From Chloroflexota bacterium (lineage in GTDB: Bacteria; Chloroflexota; Anaerolineae; Promineifilales; Promineifilaceae), in the NCBI GenBank assembly GCA_022616275.1, contig JAKEFB010000043.1, positions 1-64,000 on the forward strand: a DNA stretch of 64,000 bases, in the 5' to 3' direction. Position numbers and translations under genes: made by a program. Shown here in pieces: positions 1-8,299 of the stretch. Numbering within the stretch: the stretch's first letter is position 1; every line of letters starts with the position of its first letter. Under the pieces are notes generated by a model that saw nothing but the letters and a program-made list of their open reading frames with translations, had not been told where the DNA came from and did not search any database.

Positions 1-1
1 C

Positions 2-82
2 AATATCCTGGTTGAGTGGCATGGCTTGGAACCCGATGAAGACGGCTTTGTCCATCTCTCCATTGCCAATTTCAGCCTATGA
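2..82 (+). CDS. C-terminal tail of an unidentified protein (5' end outside window)
   Basis: One forward frame is open from base 2 to a TGA at 80-82 and encodes about 26 residues ending IANFSL. It is convergent with the R-M-S gene, whose stop lies only 5 bases away at 87-89. The tail is mixed acidic/hydrophobic (VEWHGLEPDEDGFVHLSI) and I do not recognise the family. It could be chance, but the tight tail-to-tail packing and sensible amino-acid composition favour a real gene end. Confidence 0.4.
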   Translation, partial: NILVEWHGLEPDEDGFVHLSIANFSL

Positions 83-86
83 CCCA

Positions 87-3000
87 CTAGCACCAAAGGT
101 TTAAGTAGGTCAACAGGTACTCTGGCGAGACTGCGTACGGTTGAAGAACAGCAAAGCCTGAGGAACAAACATACCCGTCTTGGCTTGATTGTATCAAGGC
201 TGTCCCACCGCGTATTGGTCGCACTGTAGAAGTAATCACATCCCCTTTACGAACAATTTGTTGTGCTCGATCTGGAGGATCTTCTCCCCATAACTGCTTT
301 GAAGAACACAAACCGTTGCTTAAGTTTATACTCGAAATTTCAATGTACTCAAAAGCAACTTTTTCTTGTGGCACAAAACGCTCCTGCCTTAAGAGTGCGA
401 CTTCACCTATTGCTTTGGTTGCGAATTTTTTCACATGAGTCAGTAAGGTTTTATACCGTTTCTCAAAGTAGTCAGTATCAAGACGGCTAGCGTTCCAAAC
501 TTCAGATAGGGTTGACAGATTGTAAAGCTCATCTGACAAATCTAGGTCCGGTATGCCAAGCGCATTCATCAACATTTGCTCCGCCTCCTGGTATAACCGC
601 TCGCTCTCTTGCAAGATGGCTATAGAGCTTTGAGCCAAACGAGCTATTTCATGCTGTTCTGGGTAGGTAAGTATGGGAATTTGAAGCGTGCTAACTTTGA
701 CCAATGACAGATGTCCTTGAATCTGGCCAGTAGTTTCTCGCGTGGTCTGAAAGCGGCCGTAAAATGAGTTGAGAAAAACCATTAAATACCAGGGATTAAG
801 TTGTTCTGATCCCAGAACCTTAATACGGGCTACATCCTGGTCCATGTTTGCCGGCAAGATATCAGGCGTGACGATGCCAGCGTTACCGATAGTACCTGCT
901 GTTGTTAGTATCACATCGTCAGGCTCACAGGCTGAACGTAAGTTATTGAGGTGGGTAGATTCTGCTAATCGTTCTGCTTGACTGACGTCTATGCGACCAT
1001 TGGTAATACATTTGGCTGTAATGTGCTTAATACTGCTGGTTTCATCAACTTCGTGGTAGCCGTGCTGACCATCTGTAATGAAGGCTATGTTCCCTAGGTA
1101 GACGTTTGGGTATTGGTGGATCCGATAATTGGCCTTTAAATAAGCCGGCCGGTAATACTCGGCGTCGAGCCGGCTGATATCCCCTAAATCGTGTGCGGAA
1201 ACAGAAGATACGTCCAGGTTTGCCCCTACCACGACCTCGTTGAAAGAACGGCCGTCGTAGGGGCTACCTGTTAAAAAATCTAGCCCCTGCTCTCTACCCC
1301 AGGCCAGAAAGGCATCGGCGATGTCGTCCAGGTCAGTATTGAGGGCCTGGCGCATCTGTTCCGTCTCCACCCGCTGCCCGTCCTCGTCATGGACCAGCAC
1401 CGTTTTCGGCCGGAGAACCACGTTGCCGGCGGCGTCTTTCAGGAGGTCGTAATTGCCGCTGTTGTCCCGGCCGCTGCGCCGGCTGGTGGCAAAGAAGATC
1501 GGGTAATCGCCGGGTGGGGCGGGCGGCGGGCCGGGGTGCGGCGGCTCCTGGCGGATCTGGGCCGGCAACCGGCGCGGGTCGGGCGTCTGCTTCAAAAGCT
1601 GGTTGCGCCAGTGCAACAACGCCTCGTACTCGGCCATTTGCCGTTCGTGCTCGTACAGCTCTTCATACCACTCCCGCCAGGCGCTGGCTTCGGGCTCGGC
1701 CCATTTTTGCAGGAAGAGGACGCTGGTCTTGGTGCCGGTGTGGGGCTTAAAGGCGTTGCCGTGCAGCCCGACCACGGCCAGGATACGCGCCCGGCTCATG
1801 AGGGTCCGGCGGGTCTGCTCGGCGCTGATGTTGTTGAAGTGGCCCTGGGGCAGGACGATGGCCAGCCGGCCGCCGGGGGCCAGCTTGTTCAGGCAGTAGT
1901 CCAGGAACAGCACGTCGCGGGTTTGGGTGCTTTGCCCTTTGCGCTCGCGGATAACGCGCAACTCGTCTTTGGTCCTGGCCAGCCGGCGCGTCTCGGTGAA
2001 GGCCAGGTCGTAGGTGTTTAAGATTTGGGGGTGGCGGATCGTCCCGGCAAAGGGCGGGTTGGTCATGATGATGTCGAAAGGCCGGCCGGCGATGTGCTGC
2101 TGGTACTGCTGGTCGCGGGGCCACTCGCGGGGGTCGAGGGAGTTCATGCGGTAGACGTTGGTCCGGCCGTCGCCGGCCAGGCGCATGATAAACTTGGCCA
2201 CGCGCACCACACGGGGATCAAAATCAGTGGCAAAAATGTGGCGCTGGCCGTACTGCTGCAACCGGATTTCCCAATCGCGGTAGCCGTGGCGCAGCTCGTG
2301 GTCGCGCACGTGGAGCAGGGTATGGACGGGGAAGCCACACGGCCCACAGGCCGGGTCGAGCATGGACTCGCTCATCTTGGGGTTGAGCATCTTGACGGCC
2401 ATGCGGATCACCTGGCGGGGGGTGAAATATTGGCCCTTGTCTCCCTTGCTTTCGGGACTCATCAGGTATTCAAAGGCCAGGTCCACCAACTCCAGGTCGG
2501 TGTCGGTCAGGCGAACCCGCTCCAGGACAGAGGCGGCGACCATGAGCGCTTCCGGCGAGAGGTCAAAATTCGTGCCGGGCGAGAAAATGTCGGGGTATTC
2601 CTGGCAGGCTTCGTCCAGCAATCCCTTGAAGCGGTAGTATTGCTGCGCCGGGGGATCAGCGGTGATGCGGAACTGGCAGACGGAGCGGTCGTCGCCGGGG
2701 AGGTCGGCCGTTCTTTCTTCGTCCCACAGCTTGACGAAGAAGAGCTTGAAGACCTCCTCGAAGACGTTGACGCCGGCGTTGGCCAGGACTTCCTCCTGCA
2801 TCTGCTTGACCAGGGCAATCAGGTCGTCGGCCGGTTTGAGGTCCTTTTTGCGGATCGGCTCCAGCACGTCGTCCAGCGATTCGCCGGCCGCCGGCAGGCG
2901 GGGCAGCTCGGCGTAGAGGTTGGGCTCGGTGCGCAGCTCGTAAGAAACGCCCAGCAGGCCAGTACTGCCGTTGGTCCACATGCCGAAGGGCGCGCCGGTG

Positions 3001-3404
3001 GCGTTCATGTAGCTGTGGAGCTGCTCGCGGCCGTCCTGCCGGCCCGGTTTTTTGACCTCGACAATGATGTAGGGGGTGATTTTGTGCGGCTCGCGGTAGA
3101 CGACGATGTCGGCCGCTTTTTTGTTGTAGGCGCTGCCCATCTTGACCTGCACTTCGACGGCCATCTGGCTGATGTCGTAGCCCAGGCTGTAGTGCAGGTG
3201 GTTCAATACCAGTTGGCGGACTACTTCTTCGGGCTTGGCGATGAAGTCACGGCCGCGCACCAGGCAGCGGATGCGCAGCTTGCCGTCCTGCTCGAAGAGC
3301 TGCAAGCGGGCGCGCTCGTTTGGTTTAAACAGGTCGAGTTTGTACTTGGTCTTGGGGTCACGAAAAAGATCGTCCAGGTGAGAGTGGTCTGCTTTTGTCG
3401 GCAT
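87..3404 (-). CDS. Fused restriction nuclease - N6-adenine methyltransferase - specificity (R-M-S) protein, C-terminally shortened
   Basis: A 1,105-aa single-chain restriction-modification enzyme. Residues about 1-150 resemble the HsdR N-terminal nuclease fold, with AD at 98-99 and EVKK at 116-119 as the PD-(D/E)xK core. Residues 320-460 are an HsdM-type methylase: GQYFTPRQV, motif I DPACGPCGF (350-358; the family usually has DPACGxGGF) and motif IV NPPF (449-452). From about residue 735 two HsdS-like target-recognition segments follow, each opening with a SRLDxxYF/Y-type motif. There is no helicase/translocase, so the layout is closer to type IIG than type I. The second recognition segment stops at YLNLWC without the closing half, suggesting 3' truncation. 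DNA for the recognition part (87 to about 1130) is clearly AT-richer and lacks GGCCGG. Start ATG is preceded by CTGGAAAG. Whether it still cuts or methylates is unknown. Confidence 0.85.
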   Translation of the reverse strand: MPTKADHSHLDDLFRDPKTKYKLDLFKPNERARLQLFEQDGKLRIRCLVRGRDFIAKPEEVVRQLVLNHLHYSLGYDISQMAVEVQVKMGSAYNKKAADIVVYREPHKITPYIIVEVKKPGRQDGREQLHSYMNATGAPFGMWTNGSTGLLGVSYELRTEPNLYAELPRLPAAGESLDDVLEPIRKKDLKPADDLIALVKQMQEEVLANAGVNVFEEVFKLFFVKLWDEERTADLPGDDRSVCQFRITADPPAQQYYRFKGLLDEACQEYPDIFSPGTNFDLSPEALMVAASVLERVRLTDTDLELVDLAFEYLMSPESKGDKGQYFTPRQVIRMAVKMLNPKMSESMLDPACGPCGFPVHTLLHVRDHELRHGYRDWEIRLQQYGQRHIFATDFDPRVVRVAKFIMRLAGDGRTNVYRMNSLDPREWPRDQQYQQHIAGRPFDIIMTNPPFAGTIRHPQILNTYDLAFTETRRLARTKDELRVIRERKGQSTQTRDVLFLDYCLNKLAPGGRLAIVLPQGHFNNISAEQTRRTLMSRARILAVVGLHGNAFKPHTGTKTSVLFLQKWAEPEASAWREWYEELYEHERQMAEYEALLHWRNQLLKQTPDPRRLPAQIRQEPPHPGPPPAPPGDYPIFFATSRRSGRDNSGNYDLLKDAAGNVVLRPKTVLVHDEDGQRVETEQMRQALNTDLDDIADAFLAWGREQGLDFLTGSPYDGRSFNEVVVGANLDVSSVSAHDLGDISRLDAEYYRPAYLKANYRIHQYPNVYLGNIAFITDGQHGYHEVDETSSIKHITAKCITNGRIDVSQAERLAESTHLNNLRSACEPDDVILTTAGTIGNAGIVTPDILPANMDQDVARIKVLGSEQLNPWYLMVFLNSFYGRFQTTRETTGQIQGHLSLVKVSTLQIPILTYPEQHEIARLAQSSIAILQESERLYQEAEQMLMNALGIPDLDLSDELYNLSTLSEVWNASRLDTDYFEKRYKTLLTHVKKFATKAIGEVALLRQERFVPQEKVAFEYIEISSINLSNGLCSSKQLWGEDPPDRAQQIVRKGDVITSTVRPIRGGTALIQSSQDGYVCSSGFAVLQPYAVSPEYLLTYLNLWC

Positions 3405-3493
3405 ATGACTTTCCAGTTATTTAACCTGCCTGGCATAAGGCTTTGTGGCAACCCCTAGTGTACCCCAAGCAAAACAGATGTGCTACCAGAGCG

Positions 3494-3527
3494 AGGTGAC
3501 TGTCACTTCCGCAAGTGACAGTCACCT
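3494..3527. repeat. Dispersed hairpin, GTGAC family, copy 1
   Basis: Perfect 15-bp inverted repeat (AGGTGACTGTCACTT and its complement) around a CCGC loop. The identical 34-bp sequence recurs at 48668-48701, and a variant with the same arm pattern lies at 19169-19232. It sits between the divergent R-M-S and PadR genes. Confidence 0.85.
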
Positions 3528-3563
3528 GTGAAGGGGCAGGGGGCAAGGTGAGGGGAAGTGGTG

Positions 3564-3593
3564 TTGACAATCACACCATCCGGCGCATACTAT
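3564..3593 (+). promoter_or_regulatory. Sigma-70 type promoter for the PadR operon
   Basis: A consensus -35 TTGACA (3564-3569) is followed after 18 bases by TACTAT (3588-3593). The palindromic operators that follow begin inside the -10 box, so regulator binding would block this promoter. Confidence 0.6.
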
Positions 3594-3621
3594 ATCCGTT
3601 ACGGATATATCCGATACGGAT
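3591..3621. promoter_or_regulatory. Double palindromic operator, probably bound by the adjacent PadR protein
   Basis: Two near-identical dyads in tandem: a perfect 8-3-8 palindrome TATATCCG-TTA-CGGATATA (3591-3609) and ATCCG-ATA-CGGAT (3609-3621), with centres 15 bases apart. They cover the -10 region and likely transcription start of the padR-like gene. PadR proteins are dimeric winged-helix repressors that commonly repress their own genes from such sites; assignment to this protein is inferred from position. Confidence 0.6.
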
Positions 3622-3636
3622 GTAAAGGTGCGCTCG

Positions 3637-4002
3637 ATGGCTGCTCAAAATGGTGAACCGGAATCCCTGCTGCCGCTGACGCCGGCCGTCTTTCACATTT
3701 TGCTGGCCCTGGCCGACGAGGAACGGCATGGTTACGGCATCATGCAAGAGGTGGAGCGACTCACCAACGGCGCCGTGCGCCTGGGGCCAGGTACACTTTA
3801 CGGCTCTATCAAACGCATGTTGGACGCCCGCCTGATTGAGGAGTCGGGCGACCGGCCGGACCCGGCCCTGGACGATCAACGCCGCCGCTACTACTGGCTG
3901 ACGGATTTCGGCCGGCGGGTTGCCGAAGCTGAAGCAAAGCGGCTGGCCGGGTTGGTCCAGCAGGCGCAGTTGAAACAATTGCTCCAATCCTCCGCAGGAT
4001 AA
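3637..4002 (+). CDS. PadR-family transcriptional regulator
   Basis: A 121-aa PadR-type winged-helix regulator. The signature TPAVFHILLALADEERHGYG, then ...GxGTLYGSIKRML (recognition helix and wing) and RRRYYWLTDFGRRVAEAE is typical of the short PadR class with a C-terminal dimerisation helix. I chose the ATG at 3637 (MAAQNGE) because AAAGG lies 8 bases upstream; a GTG at 3628 would add three residues. It is followed after 7 bases by a membrane protein of the type usually paired with PadR, so both probably form one autorepressed operon under the palindromes at 3591-3621. The inducing signal is not evident. Confidence 0.9.
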   Translation: MAAQNGEPESLLPLTPAVFHILLALADEERHGYGIMQEVERLTNGAVRLGPGTLYGSIKRMLDARLIEESGDRPDPALDDQRRRYYWLTDFGRRVAEAEAKRLAGLVQQAQLKQLLQSSAG

Positions 4003-4009
4003 GACGCAG

Positions 4010-4654
4010 ATGGGGCAGATAAAAAATAAAATCGGCCTTTATTCGACCCAATTTTACTGCCGGCTGCTGGTCTTGTATCCAGCTTCATTTCGGCGGGAGT
4101 TTGGACCGCACATGGCCCAGCTTTTTGGCGATTTGTGCCAGGATGCGCTCGGCAGGCGAGGGTTGCCTGGCCTGATTGGGGTGTGGTGGCGGGCGCTGCG
4201 CGACGCGGCCGTGACCGTTCCTACCGAACATTTCGCCAACTGGAGACGACAGATGCAACGTAGAGAAACGATTTTCGTGCTGTTGGGTGCCCTCTTCCTT
4301 TTGTTTTCCTTTTCCTTTGCTGCCGTCAACGTCCTCAAATACTCGCTGGGTTTCAGTAATCTATGGGACCCCTTTGCCCCGTTGTCGGCCGAGACCACTC
4401 CCTGGCTGGTGCGCCAGGTGTTTGACGCCTTTATCCTCGGCGGGCCGGCCCTGGCCCTGGCGCTATTCTTGCTGCCGCGCCTGCATCTCAGGCTGGACTG
4501 GAGCGGTGACGAGGTGCTAACAGTCGTCATTCGCAAGGGCGCTCCCTGGAGCCTGGTTTTAATGGGCCTGTGCCTGGTCGTGGGTGGCGTCTTTGTGCTC
4601 TACTTTCTGGCCGAAAACTGGGCCTGCCTGATTGGCCAGCAACTTGCCTGTTAG
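4010..4654 (+). CDS. Permease-prefix-like membrane protein, PadR partner
   Basis: A 214-aa protein. The N-terminal part (YCRLLVLYPASFRREFGPHM...LFGDLC) matches the helical 'permease prefix' segment found beside PadR regulators and at the front of MacB-like permeases. Three hydrophobic segments follow, at about residues 88-108, 140-156 and 182-200. No catalytic motif is visible. Gene order (PadR, this gene, small membrane protein) suggests a membrane-stress or transport accessory controlled by PadR. Start ATG 4010, with AGGATAAG upstream. Function unknown. Confidence 0.75.
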   Translation: MGQIKNKIGLYSTQFYCRLLVLYPASFRREFGPHMAQLFGDLCQDALGRRGLPGLIGVWWRALRDAAVTVPTEHFANWRRQMQRRETIFVLLGALFLLFSFSFAAVNVLKYSLGFSNLWDPFAPLSAETTPWLVRQVFDAFILGGPALALALFLLPRLHLRLDWSGDEVLTVVIRKGAPWSLVLMGLCLVVGGVFVLYFLAENWACLIGQQLAC

Positions 4655-4660
4655 GGCGAT

Positions 4661-5011
4661 ATGAACATCTGGCAACAAATCAGGCTCGTTTTACTGATGT
4701 GCGGTGTGGCCGGCTTCATGACCATCCCCAGCTCTATTCTGGGCGGCGCCCTTATAGGTGATCCAGGCGTCTTTGTGGGCGCTGTCATTGGTGGGTTGGT
4801 GGGTGTGCTGCTGGCCGGTTGGCTGGCGTGCCGCCTGGGCTGGCTAACACCAGCGCACTATCGAGCCACCGTCGCCGGCGGAGTCGTCGGCTTTGGTCTG
4901 GCGGCCGTTATTGCCGGAACCAACCTGCATACCCCTGTTATTCCTCTCTTGAGCAGCAGCCTTATTGGCCTGGGCGCGCTGGCCGGCAACTGGTATGCCG
5001 GCCGGGGGTAA
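4661..5011 (+). CDS. Small glycine-rich integral membrane protein
   Basis: A 116-aa protein made almost entirely of hydrophobic segments: about 8-30, 37-60, 67-88 and 93-112. Glycines are spaced as in packed transmembrane helices (GGALIGDPGVFVGAVIGGLVG). No family recognised. It starts 7 bases after the upstream gene's stop, so it is probably the third gene of the PadR operon. It ends with TAA at 5009-5011, directly followed by the SH3 remnant. Confidence 0.65.
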   Translation: MNIWQQIRLVLLMCGVAGFMTIPSSILGGALIGDPGVFVGAVIGGLVGVLLAGWLACRLGWLTPAHYRATVAGGVVGFGLAAVIAGTNLHTPVIPLLSSSLIGLGALAGNWYAGRG

Positions 5012-5147
5012 AATTGGCCGGCAAAACCAGTGGCTGCACGTGCGCGACATCGAGGGCAACCAGGGCTACGTGGCTGCCTGGTTGGTTACTCCGTCTGATA
5101 CGCCGGCGCTGGGGGTGAGCCTGGCGGCCTGGTACGTGTATAATTAG
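5010..5147 (+). pseudogene. Remnant of a bacterial SH3 (SH3b) domain protein
   Basis: Immediately after the previous stop a different frame reads KIGRQNQWLHVRDIEGNQGY and continues VAAWLVTPSDTPALG to TAG at 5145-5147. The pattern WLxVRDxxGxxGYVAAWLV is the C-terminal half of an SH3b domain of the kind found in secreted cell-wall-targeted proteins. There is no start codon or N-terminal half in frame with an RBS, so this looks like the 3' scar of a deleted gene. Confidence 0.55.
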
Positions 5148-5151
5148 CCAT

Positions 5152-6843
5152 GTGCCTCACCCGAACGAAAAGCGCCTTGACGCGCGGCTGGTTGCGCTGC
5201 TGGTCTTGCTGATTCTTGACAGCCTGGCCGCGCTTTTTATCGCCCAACAAATTATTATTTACCAGGACTATCCTTTTGACACGGATGAAGCCACCCACGC
5301 CAACAATGCGCTGATTTTAACCCTTGATTTGCGGGCCGGAGACTTCCGGGCCTTTCTCCGTGATTCCTACCAGCAAGCGTACTACCCGCCCACTTTCTCC
5401 TGGCTGCGAGCCGTGGCCTACCTGGTGTTTGGGGCGACCCCCGTCGTCGCCCGGATGTTCAGCCTGGCTTGCCTGTTCGCGGCCGTCCTCGTTATATACG
5501 CCGTCGGCCTAGAACTAGACGAAGCGCGCGGTTGGCTGGTGGGGCTGGTCGCCGGCAGCCTGACCCTGACAGCCCAGCCCATCCTGGACCATGCGCCGCT
5601 GGCCATGTTAGAAACCCCCGGCCTGTTGGTGAGTTTCGCTTTGCTATGGGCTTATCTGAGAGCCATGAAACGGCCCTCGGCCGCCCGGTTGCTGTTTACC
5701 AGTCTACTGCTGACGCTAACCTTCCTGACCAAGTACACCTACGGTCTGGCCAGCCTGGCCACCCTGGCGATCATGGGGTTTTCGGCGGCGCTCTCACCGC
5801 CAAAGCCGGAACGTCGCCTGGAGTGGGTTAGGCCCCTCCTGTGGCGGTGGGGCTGGTTGTTCGGCCCTTTTGTCCTGGCCATGCTGGCCTGGTTTGGCCC
5901 GCCGTACAAGCTGAATGGCCTTCTGGCCTACGTTGCCTCCCAGCCGGTGGCGGAACGGTTCAGCCGGGAAGGAGTACTTTTTTACCCACGTAGCATTGTC
6001 CTCCACTACGCCCCGTCGCCGCTCTTCACCCTGGTCATGGTGGCCAGCGTGATCTGGACCGGCGTCCAGTGGCGCCACCGGGGGCTGCGCCTGCTTTTGC
6101 TTTACCTGGCAGTGGGTCTGCTGGAAATGCTTATTAACTCCCAAAAAACGCCACGCTTCATCGTCACCTTTATCCCGGCCGCCTATCTTCTGACGGGGGC
6201 CATGTTAGCCTGGCTGGCCGCCGACTGGCAAAGGCAGTGGCCCAGGCTGGAGAAGCGCCTAGCGGCGGCCGTCACGCTTCTGGCGGTATGCCTTGTGAGC
6301 GTCGTGCCTGTGCTGGGGGAACGCTTGCGGGCCTATCCCTTGCTGCTCCAGGCCCAATATGAGACCAGCCCCCAGGCCAATGCCCTGGCAGCCTGGATTG
6401 AACAACAAACGGCCGGACAGCGTTTCTACCTGGTCAACCCCTGGGACCAGTTCAGTGCGGCCACCCTGGAATGGCGCCGGGCAACCGGCAACCCGCCGCC
6501 AGGGGCGCGCTACCATGAGCTAAGTTTGCCCTGGGTATTTTTGCAGGAGCCCCGGCCGGAACAAATTGCTGAGACGCGACGACAGATTCAGACTACCGGT
6601 TCGCAATATGTAGTTGCCCTGGAAGGAGGGCCGGCCGGCGGTCCCTACTGGCCGGATTACGCCAACGCCCTGGGAGACATTCTCATTCCGGCCGGCCGCC
6701 AGCAATTTGCCATTGAGCAGTATCGAGTGTCCGGGTGGCTTGACCAGTCGCCGTTAACCCGAGAGGGGCTCAGCCAGGCCATGTCTGCCGGCCGTTATAC
6801 CCTATATGTTCAGGCCACCATTTACCAGGTAGCCGGCCAGTGA
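5152..6843 (+). CDS. GT39/ArnT-like integral membrane glycosyltransferase
   Basis: A 563-aa polytopic membrane protein. After the first transmembrane helix (about 11-32) comes the acidic DTDEATHANNAL motif (first extracytoplasmic loop), which in the GT-C fold family (PMT/ArnT/GT39) carries the catalytic acid and metal contact. Then QAYYPPTFSWL, repeated hydrophobic helices to about residue 400, and a soluble C-terminal domain (about 410-563). Such enzymes transfer sugars from polyprenyl-phosphate donors on the outer face of the membrane; acceptor unknown. Start GTG 5152 is tentative, as the preceding ATG at 5150 is out of frame. Confidence 0.8.
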   Translation: MPHPNEKRLDARLVALLVLLILDSLAALFIAQQIIIYQDYPFDTDEATHANNALILTLDLRAGDFRAFLRDSYQQAYYPPTFSWLRAVAYLVFGATPVVARMFSLACLFAAVLVIYAVGLELDEARGWLVGLVAGSLTLTAQPILDHAPLAMLETPGLLVSFALLWAYLRAMKRPSAARLLFTSLLLTLTFLTKYTYGLASLATLAIMGFSAALSPPKPERRLEWVRPLLWRWGWLFGPFVLAMLAWFGPPYKLNGLLAYVASQPVAERFSREGVLFYPRSIVLHYAPSPLFTLVMVASVIWTGVQWRHRGLRLLLLYLAVGLLEMLINSQKTPRFIVTFIPAAYLLTGAMLAWLAADWQRQWPRLEKRLAAAVTLLAVCLVSVVPVLGERLRAYPLLLQAQYETSPQANALAAWIEQQTAGQRFYLVNPWDQFSAATLEWRRATGNPPPGARYHELSLPWVFLQEPRPEQIAETRRQIQTTGSQYVVALEGGPAGGPYWPDYANALGDILIPAGRQQFAIEQYRVSGWLDQSPLTREGLSQAMSAGRYTLYVQATIYQVAGQ

Positions 6844-6860
6844 GAAGCCCCAACCACGAA

Positions 6861-7292
6861 TCAGGAGGCGTTCACCACCAGCGTCCCTTTCATTCCTGCG
6901 TCACGGTGGCCGGTCACAGAGCAGAAGAACTCGTATTCTCCCGGTTCCGAAGGGGTAAATTCGACCGTGCCGCTGCCGCCGGCCGGGGCGGCCACGTGGA
7001 TCTCCGGTTCCTCAGCCATCGCGCCCATGTCATGCTCCATCTCGCCCTCTTCTGAGCCTTCGACGACAGGCTCGCCGGAGTGCGGGATCTCCAGAATGGA
7101 GAAATCATGCTCTAAGGCCCCCTCGTTTTGCAACGTCACCTTGACGGGCTGGCCGGCCGTTGCCTCAAAACGGGTGACGTCAAAGGCTACGTCAGTGGCC
7201 GTGATGGTTTGCTCTACGGCGGCCGGCGTGGACTCTGACGAACAGGCTGCTAGAAGCAACATCAGCAGTAGTAAAAGCCGGTATCTTCTCAC
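6861..7292 (-). CDS. Cupredoxin-like copper-binding lipoprotein
   Basis: A 143-aa exported lipoprotein: MRRYRLLLLLMLLLAAC is a signal peptide with lipobox LAAC. The mature part is a plastocyanin-type beta-sandwich with type-1 copper ligands in the expected order: His in ALEHDF, then Cys in YEFFCSVTGH, His in GHRDAGM and the following Met. A Met/His-rich insert (EMEHDMGAM) may bind extra copper. Likely role: membrane-anchored electron carrier or copper protein on the outer face. Convergent with the GT39-like gene (18 bases between stops). Confidence 0.88.
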   Translation of the reverse strand: MRRYRLLLLLMLLLAACSSESTPAAVEQTITATDVAFDVTRFEATAGQPVKVTLQNEGALEHDFSILEIPHSGEPVVEGSEEGEMEHDMGAMAEEPEIHVAAPAGGSGTVEFTPSEPGEYEFFCSVTGHRDAGMKGTLVVNAS

Positions 7293-7338
7293 GTTTAGTT
7301 AGTCTCCTTTTTTGTAGATAGGTTTACAGGGGTGGCCG

Positions 7339-7377
7339 TGGCTGGAAACCAGCCATAGTCAGGGAACCGGCCACAGC
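7339..7377. repeat. Hairpin with partial similarity to the 57460-57508 element
   Basis: A 7-bp stem TGGCTGG/CCAGCCA (7339-7355) is followed by AGTCAGGGAACCGGCCACAG, differing by two bases from the right arm at 57493-57512. It lies between divergent genes. It may be a degenerate copy of that element. Confidence 0.35.
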
Positions 7378-7445
7378 CAGCAGAGGAGTAGTATAAACAG
7401 AATCTCTGATTTGTCACCGGCGGGCGAGCACAGTAAATTAGGGCC

Positions 7446-8237
7446 ATGAACATTGCCTCAGCCGTCGAATTTGTCAATAGAACGGGCAACGAGAGCGAGA
7501 AGGCCCGGCTGCGCTATATTCTTTTTGGGGAGATTCCGGCCGGAGAGGTGGTCAACGGCCTGCTGGCCGGGCAGCGGCCGGATGGTGGCTGGCCGCCCTT
7601 TTGGGCGCCCGACTATAGCTCGGTGGACGCGACCTGCTTCCGGCTGGCCCAGGCCGAGCAGTTGGGGGTCGTGGCGGCCCACCCGGCCGTGGGACGCGCT
7701 GTCCAGTTCCTGCTGGCCCGCCAGCGCCAGGACGGCAGTTGGGCAGAAGACGAAAGTGTTCAATCGCTGGCCCCGCCCTGGGCCACGCCGGGCGACCTGG
7801 CCGCCAGGCTTTACCTGACGGCCAATGGCGGCTTCTGGCTGGGGATGCTGGCTGAGAACAGAGAGGCGGCGCGCCGGGCGGCCTACTTCTTGCGGAGCCA
7901 TGTGGCTTCTGACGGCCGGCTGCCGGGCTTTCTCCAGGCCCACTGGCTGGCGGCCGGGCTATGGTCCCGGGTGGGGTGGGATGAAGTAGCCCAGCCGACG
8001 CTGGCCTACCTGGAGACCCGGCTCTCGGACATGGCGGCCGGCAGCCTGGCCTGGCTGGTGACGGCCCTGATTAGCGCCGGCGTCCGGCCCGGCCATTCGT
8101 TGCTAGCCGGGGCCGGCGACAGGTTAATGAGCCTGCAAAGTGAGGACGGCCGCTGGCCAGGCGAAGACGGGGCTGGCCAGGACGTCCAGACCACGTTGGA
8201 AGCCTTGCGAGCGCTGAAGTGGAGCGGCCGGATATAA
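7446..8237 (+). CDS. Prenyltransferase/squalene-oxidase repeat protein (terpene-cyclase-like toroid)
   Basis: A 263-aa protein built of alpha-helical repeats with QW-like motifs: GQRPDGGWPPFWAP, RQRQDGSWAEDES and LQSEDGRWPGEDGAGQDVQTT. These match the alpha/alpha-toroid repeats of squalene cyclases, prenyltransferases and lanthionine-cyclase-like proteins. It is much shorter than a true class II cyclase and I see no DxDD acid motif, so it is probably a single toroid with an unknown ligand rather than a full cyclase. Start ATG 7446. A dispersed hairpin begins two bases after its stop and may end the transcript. Confidence 0.7.
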   Translation: MNIASAVEFVNRTGNESEKARLRYILFGEIPAGEVVNGLLAGQRPDGGWPPFWAPDYSSVDATCFRLAQAEQLGVVAAHPAVGRAVQFLLARQRQDGSWAEDESVQSLAPPWATPGDLAARLYLTANGGFWLGMLAENREAARRAAYFLRSHVASDGRLPGFLQAHWLAAGLWSRVGWDEVAQPTLAYLETRLSDMAAGSLAWLVTALISAGVRPGHSLLAGAGDRLMSLQSEDGRWPGEDGAGQDVQTTLEALRALKWSGRI

Positions 8238-8238
8238 T

Positions 8239-8278
8239 AGCAACCTCCCGGAGGTTCCGAAACCTCCGGGAGGTTGCT
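8239..8278. repeat. Dispersed hairpin, CTCCCGGAGG family, copy 1
   Basis: Perfect 18-bp inverted repeat with core AACCTCCCGGAGGTT around a CCGA loop, starting right after the stop codon at 8237. Related copies: 13342-13409 and 43429-43484, with the same arms but longer inner loops. Confidence 0.85.
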
Positions 8279-8299
8279 CTGGTGTAAAGAGAGAAGAGA

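Noticed and set aside
2025..3458. Long forward open frame of 477 codons opposite the R-M-S gene
   Set aside because: It is the antisense shadow of the methylase: low-complexity Val/Gly/His composition, no RBS, no domain, while the minus frame has clear nuclease and methylase motifs.
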